Assembly: GCA_963377175.1 (NCBI GenBank)
Contig: CAUJNA010003749.1
Span: forward strand, 1,135,383 to 1,199,382
Direction of reading: 5' to 3'
Length of the DNA: 64,000 nucleotides
Source of the DNA: Effrenium voratum
Lineage: Eukaryota > Sar > Dinophyceae > Suessiales > Symbiodiniaceae
In this document: positions 61,691 to 64,000 of the stretch, one piece after another
Layout of the letters: each line of letters opens with the position of its first letter
Numbering within the stretch: the first letter of the stretch is position 1
Made by a program: the position numbers and the translations under genes
Notes under the pieces: generated by a model
Database searches by the model: none
Told to the model about the DNA's origin: nothing
The model's input: the letters and a program-made list of their open reading frames with translations, nothing else

Positions 61691-62539
61691 AAGCGAGCCA
61701 GCCGCATCCAGCCACACACACACACACGCACTCTGACAATGTTTGGCAAACTACAGGGTGTCCCTTGTGCATTTGCTATGTGGAATTTTGTGGGAGTGTG
61801 TCGTTTTTTTTTTCTCCCTCCCCCACGAAGGACTTAGCGTTGGCTCCCAGAGACACTTGCACGCTTGCAAAATTTGAATCCCCTCCCTGCAGAGAGAGTT
61901 GCCCGACACCTCAGCGCGAAAGGGGGATAAATGCCGGGTTTGTTGCAACTCCACATTGGGTCCAGGACGGCGCCAGGGGTAATGATGGTGAATGTTTTCA
62001 TTCAAACTCTGCAAGGCAAGGCCCACAAAGCACAAGTAAATGATGTTGCGTTGAGTGGCCAGCAGTTGCGGCTTCATTGCAACCATGATTGTGCAACAAA
62101 ATGACCCCAGGGCGCAAGTTACCAACAAAGGTCGCGGCGATGGAGACACGACTGATTCGGAAAGAGATCATTGTTTGGCGGGCATGTTTTGATGAAGTCC
62201 CTTACGGTTTGTCATGCCCTTCCCCATCGTTCAGCTCTTTCGGCCGGCTAAGTGGGGTGACGTTTCGCTGGGCAGTGTGGGCTCTTTTTGGCCTGAAAAG
62301 GGAACGCAGGCAATGCGATGCGTGCCCACCCCCCTTTGGATGCCAAGTACCGTGTGAACCTATTTGCGGGCAGACGGTTGACCAGAACATGTGCTGCAGA
62401 CCCTCACCTGGTTGCAATGGGCCATGGCACAGCCCTCAAGAGTAATACTCTTGTGCTGAGGTTGCCTCATTTAACAGAGTGTGCCGCGAATGGACCGCAA
62501 ACCAAACCTGACATGACCGACAACTTCGGTACTCCACAC

Positions 62540-62656
62540 GCATCTCATGTGAAAAGAACGCTTGTGCAAGTGACCTCCATGCCTCACAAGGAGGCGGCGG
62601 ATGCGACTGGCAGCGAAGCAGCGGCAAGTCCACAGGACAAAGCAGAACCAGGATGG
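62540..62656 (+). CDS. Exon of the acidic repeat protein gene (5' part)
   Basis: Reads RTLVQVTSMPHKEAADATGS then EAAASPQDKAEPGW, up to a donor-like GGATGG-GTTTGT. A short pyrimidine-rich intron follows, ending GGTCGCCAG at 62743. Confidence 0.45.
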
Positions 62657-62743
62657 GTTTGTTCACAGCTTGGGAACCTACAAAGCGGGTGGTTTTCCCT
62701 GGTCTGTTCTGCAAGCAATCCTTCTTTTCTTTTTGGTCGCCAG

Positions 62744-63621
62744 ACACGCGAGGACTTGATGAAGTAGAAGAGGCGGCGGAAGGAGGCAAAGAAAAGGAGG
62801 CGCTTGCGGTGGCAGAAGGGGCGCCAGACCTGGCGGAAGGAATGAATCAAGACGAGGCCGCCACGCCCAGAGACACCGTTGCAGAAGCCGGAGCTTCAAT
62901 TGAAGCGGCAGAAGCTGTAGAAGCCAGCGACGCGGATGTTGCGGAGGCAGGGGCAGCCATGGAAACAGAGCCCATCGAAGAGATGGAAGTGGAAGCCGAG
63001 GCGGAGTCTCTCAAGGCGGAAGCGGGAGGCCCAGCATCCATGCGAGCTTTGGAAGCCCCAGACATTGAAGCCGAAGCCACTGATGTGACTGGTGGAGCGG
63101 AGGCAGTGGCCAGCTGTGCAGAACCATCACCCGGCATGCCGGTCGACCTCAATGCTCCAGCTGCCATAGAGTCGTCGCCGGGCGGCGCAGCCGTTTCTCT
63201 TGCAGAACCGTCACCCGGTAGCATGCCGGACAACAACGATGCTGTAGCCAATTCTGCGGGAGAGGCGTCACCCGGCTGCATGGCACAGGAAAACGACGCT
63301 GTAGCCGCTTCTGCAGCAGACCCGTCATTCAGCGGCATACGGCAGGACAACCACGATGCTGTAGCGGCTGCTGCCGCAGAACCGTCATCCGGCAGCATGC
63401 CAGTGGACAACAATGATGCTGCGGCCGCTTCTGCCGCAGAGCCGTCACCGGGCGGCGTGCCACTGGACAACAATGATGCTGCAGCCGCTTCTGCCGCAGA
63501 GCCGTCACCGGGCGGCGTGCCACTGGACAACAATGATGCTGCGGCCGCTTCTGCCGCAGAGCCGTCGCCGGGCGGCGTGCCACTGGACACAACAGATGAT
63601 GCTGCCGCCGGACAACAATGA
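62744..63621 (+). CDS. Acidic Ala/Glu-rich protein with 20-residue tandem repeat (frame breaks at 63.6 kb)
   Basis: After GGTCGCCAG the frame reads TRGLDEVEEAAEGGKEKEAL and continues acidic and Ala-rich. It then enters a 20-residue repeat of the type DNNDAAAASAAEPSPGGVPL (60-bp DNA unit), diverged at first and near-perfect later. At 63580-63640 a unit is damaged (ACACAACAGATGATGCTGCC, then a second partial unit). This frame stops at 63621 while the repeat continues in the -1 frame. No signal peptide or membrane segment is seen; the protein is probably disordered. Likely real, with a repeat-internal indel or assembly error. Confidence 0.6.
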
Positions 63622-63850
63622 TGCTGCCCGCTTCTGCCGCAGAGCCGTCACCGGGCGGCGTGCCACTGGACAACAATGATGCTGCAGCCGCTTCTGCCGC
63701 AGAGCCGTCACCGGGCGGCGTGCCACTGGACAACAATGATGCTGCGGCCGCTTCTGCCGCAGAGCCGTCGCCGGGCGGCGTGCCACTGGACAACAGTGAT
63801 GCTGCCGCCGCTTCTGCCGCAGATCCGTCACCGAGCGGCGTGCCGGTGGA
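63190..63850 (+). repeat. 60-bp coding tandem repeat
   Basis: About 11 units. The 5' units are diverged (residue variants SMPDNNDAVANSAGEASPG), while the 3' units are almost identical, suggesting recent expansion at the 3' side. Confidence 0.85.
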
Positions 63851-64000
63851 CAGCAATGCTGCAGACAGAGATGTTGCGTTGCCGCTTGGAGAGGCTCAGG
63901 TTTCGCCATTTGGCAGCGTGCCTGTGCAATGCAAAGACGAGGGCCGGGCTGCAGGTGCGCAAGATGCAGCAGTGGCAACTCGCAACCCAAAGCCATCCAA
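63640..64000 (+). CDS. Continuation of the acidic repeat protein in a shifted frame, truncated by the window end
   Basis: Three to four more 60-bp units (DNNDAAAASAAEPSPGGVPL type) followed by unique sequence DRDVALPLGEAQVSPFGSVP and on to ATRNPKPS at the window edge, in the frame -1 relative to 62744-63621. Confidence 0.55.

Noticed and set aside
62847..63996. Minus-strand long ORFs opposite the 60-bp repeat
   Set aside because: Antisense shadows of the repeat; only the plus-strand frame has a unique acidic protein continuing beyond the repeat.

Overview
This looks like nuclear DNA of a dinoflagellate. The clues are widely spaced small coding islands in long non-coding sequence, families of short terminal-inverted-repeat elements with the look of introners, abundant microsatellites, and a Ty1/copia-type retroelement whose Gag carries CCCH zinc fingers. 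The LTR also contains an 11-base match to the 3' end of the dinoflagellate spliced leader. Genus cannot be told from the window, and there is nothing bacterial or viral-genome-like here.

Layout. (1) 1-28.9 kb is intron-like sequence with roughly twenty short exon-like islands, nearly all readable on the plus strand and mostly Ala/Glu/Lys/Arg/Gln-rich and coiled-coil-like, separated by simple repeats. The largest repeats are a GAT tract (11.2-11.5 kb), a TTGGGGG tract (14.45 kb), a 9-bp ACACGACGC minisatellite (24.45-25.38 kb) and a CATA tract (26.4-26.9 kb). (2) 29.1-34.0 kb holds an Ala/Pro 12-residue-repeat coding exon, a small Cys-rich ORF and an intact 857-residue DDE-type transposase-like gene. 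(3) 35261-57915 is one giant LTR retrotransposon of 22,655 bp. It has identical 478-bp LTRs (TG...CA), a 5-bp target duplication (AATTG) and a polypurine tract. (4) 58-62 kb resumes the host-type exon/intron landscape, again with coiled-coil exon-like islands on the plus strand. (5) 62.5-64.0 kb is an acidic protein with a 20-residue (60-bp) tandem repeat, running off the window.

The retrotransposon is the main event. Its 5' half carries a long structural ORF1 (coiled coil plus Cys-rich domain), a Gag-like ORF2 (capsid-like helices plus two CCCH fingers), and a 2421-residue Pol. A textbook slippery heptamer (GGGTTTT directly before the Gag stop, shifting -1) joins Gag to Pol. Pol has aspartic protease, integrase, a Rossmann/C5-methyltransferase-like domain, a complete five-motif dUTPase, reverse transcriptase (YVDD) and RNase H, in that order. 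Downstream of Pol lie about 9 kb of further coding sequence (ORF4 to ORF8) in overlapping frames. It includes an ADP-ribosyltransferase-like stretch, a RanBP2-type zinc finger and a Gly/Lys/Arg-rich RNA-binding-like tail. I know of no standard copia counterpart for this module. A strongly structured hairpin precedes the polypurine tract.

The element seems to have landed recently, in sense orientation, inside an intron of a host gene, since coiled-coil exon-like sequence lies on both sides. Exon boundaries in the host regions are estimates from coding character and visible AG/GT signals, and no splicing has been verified.
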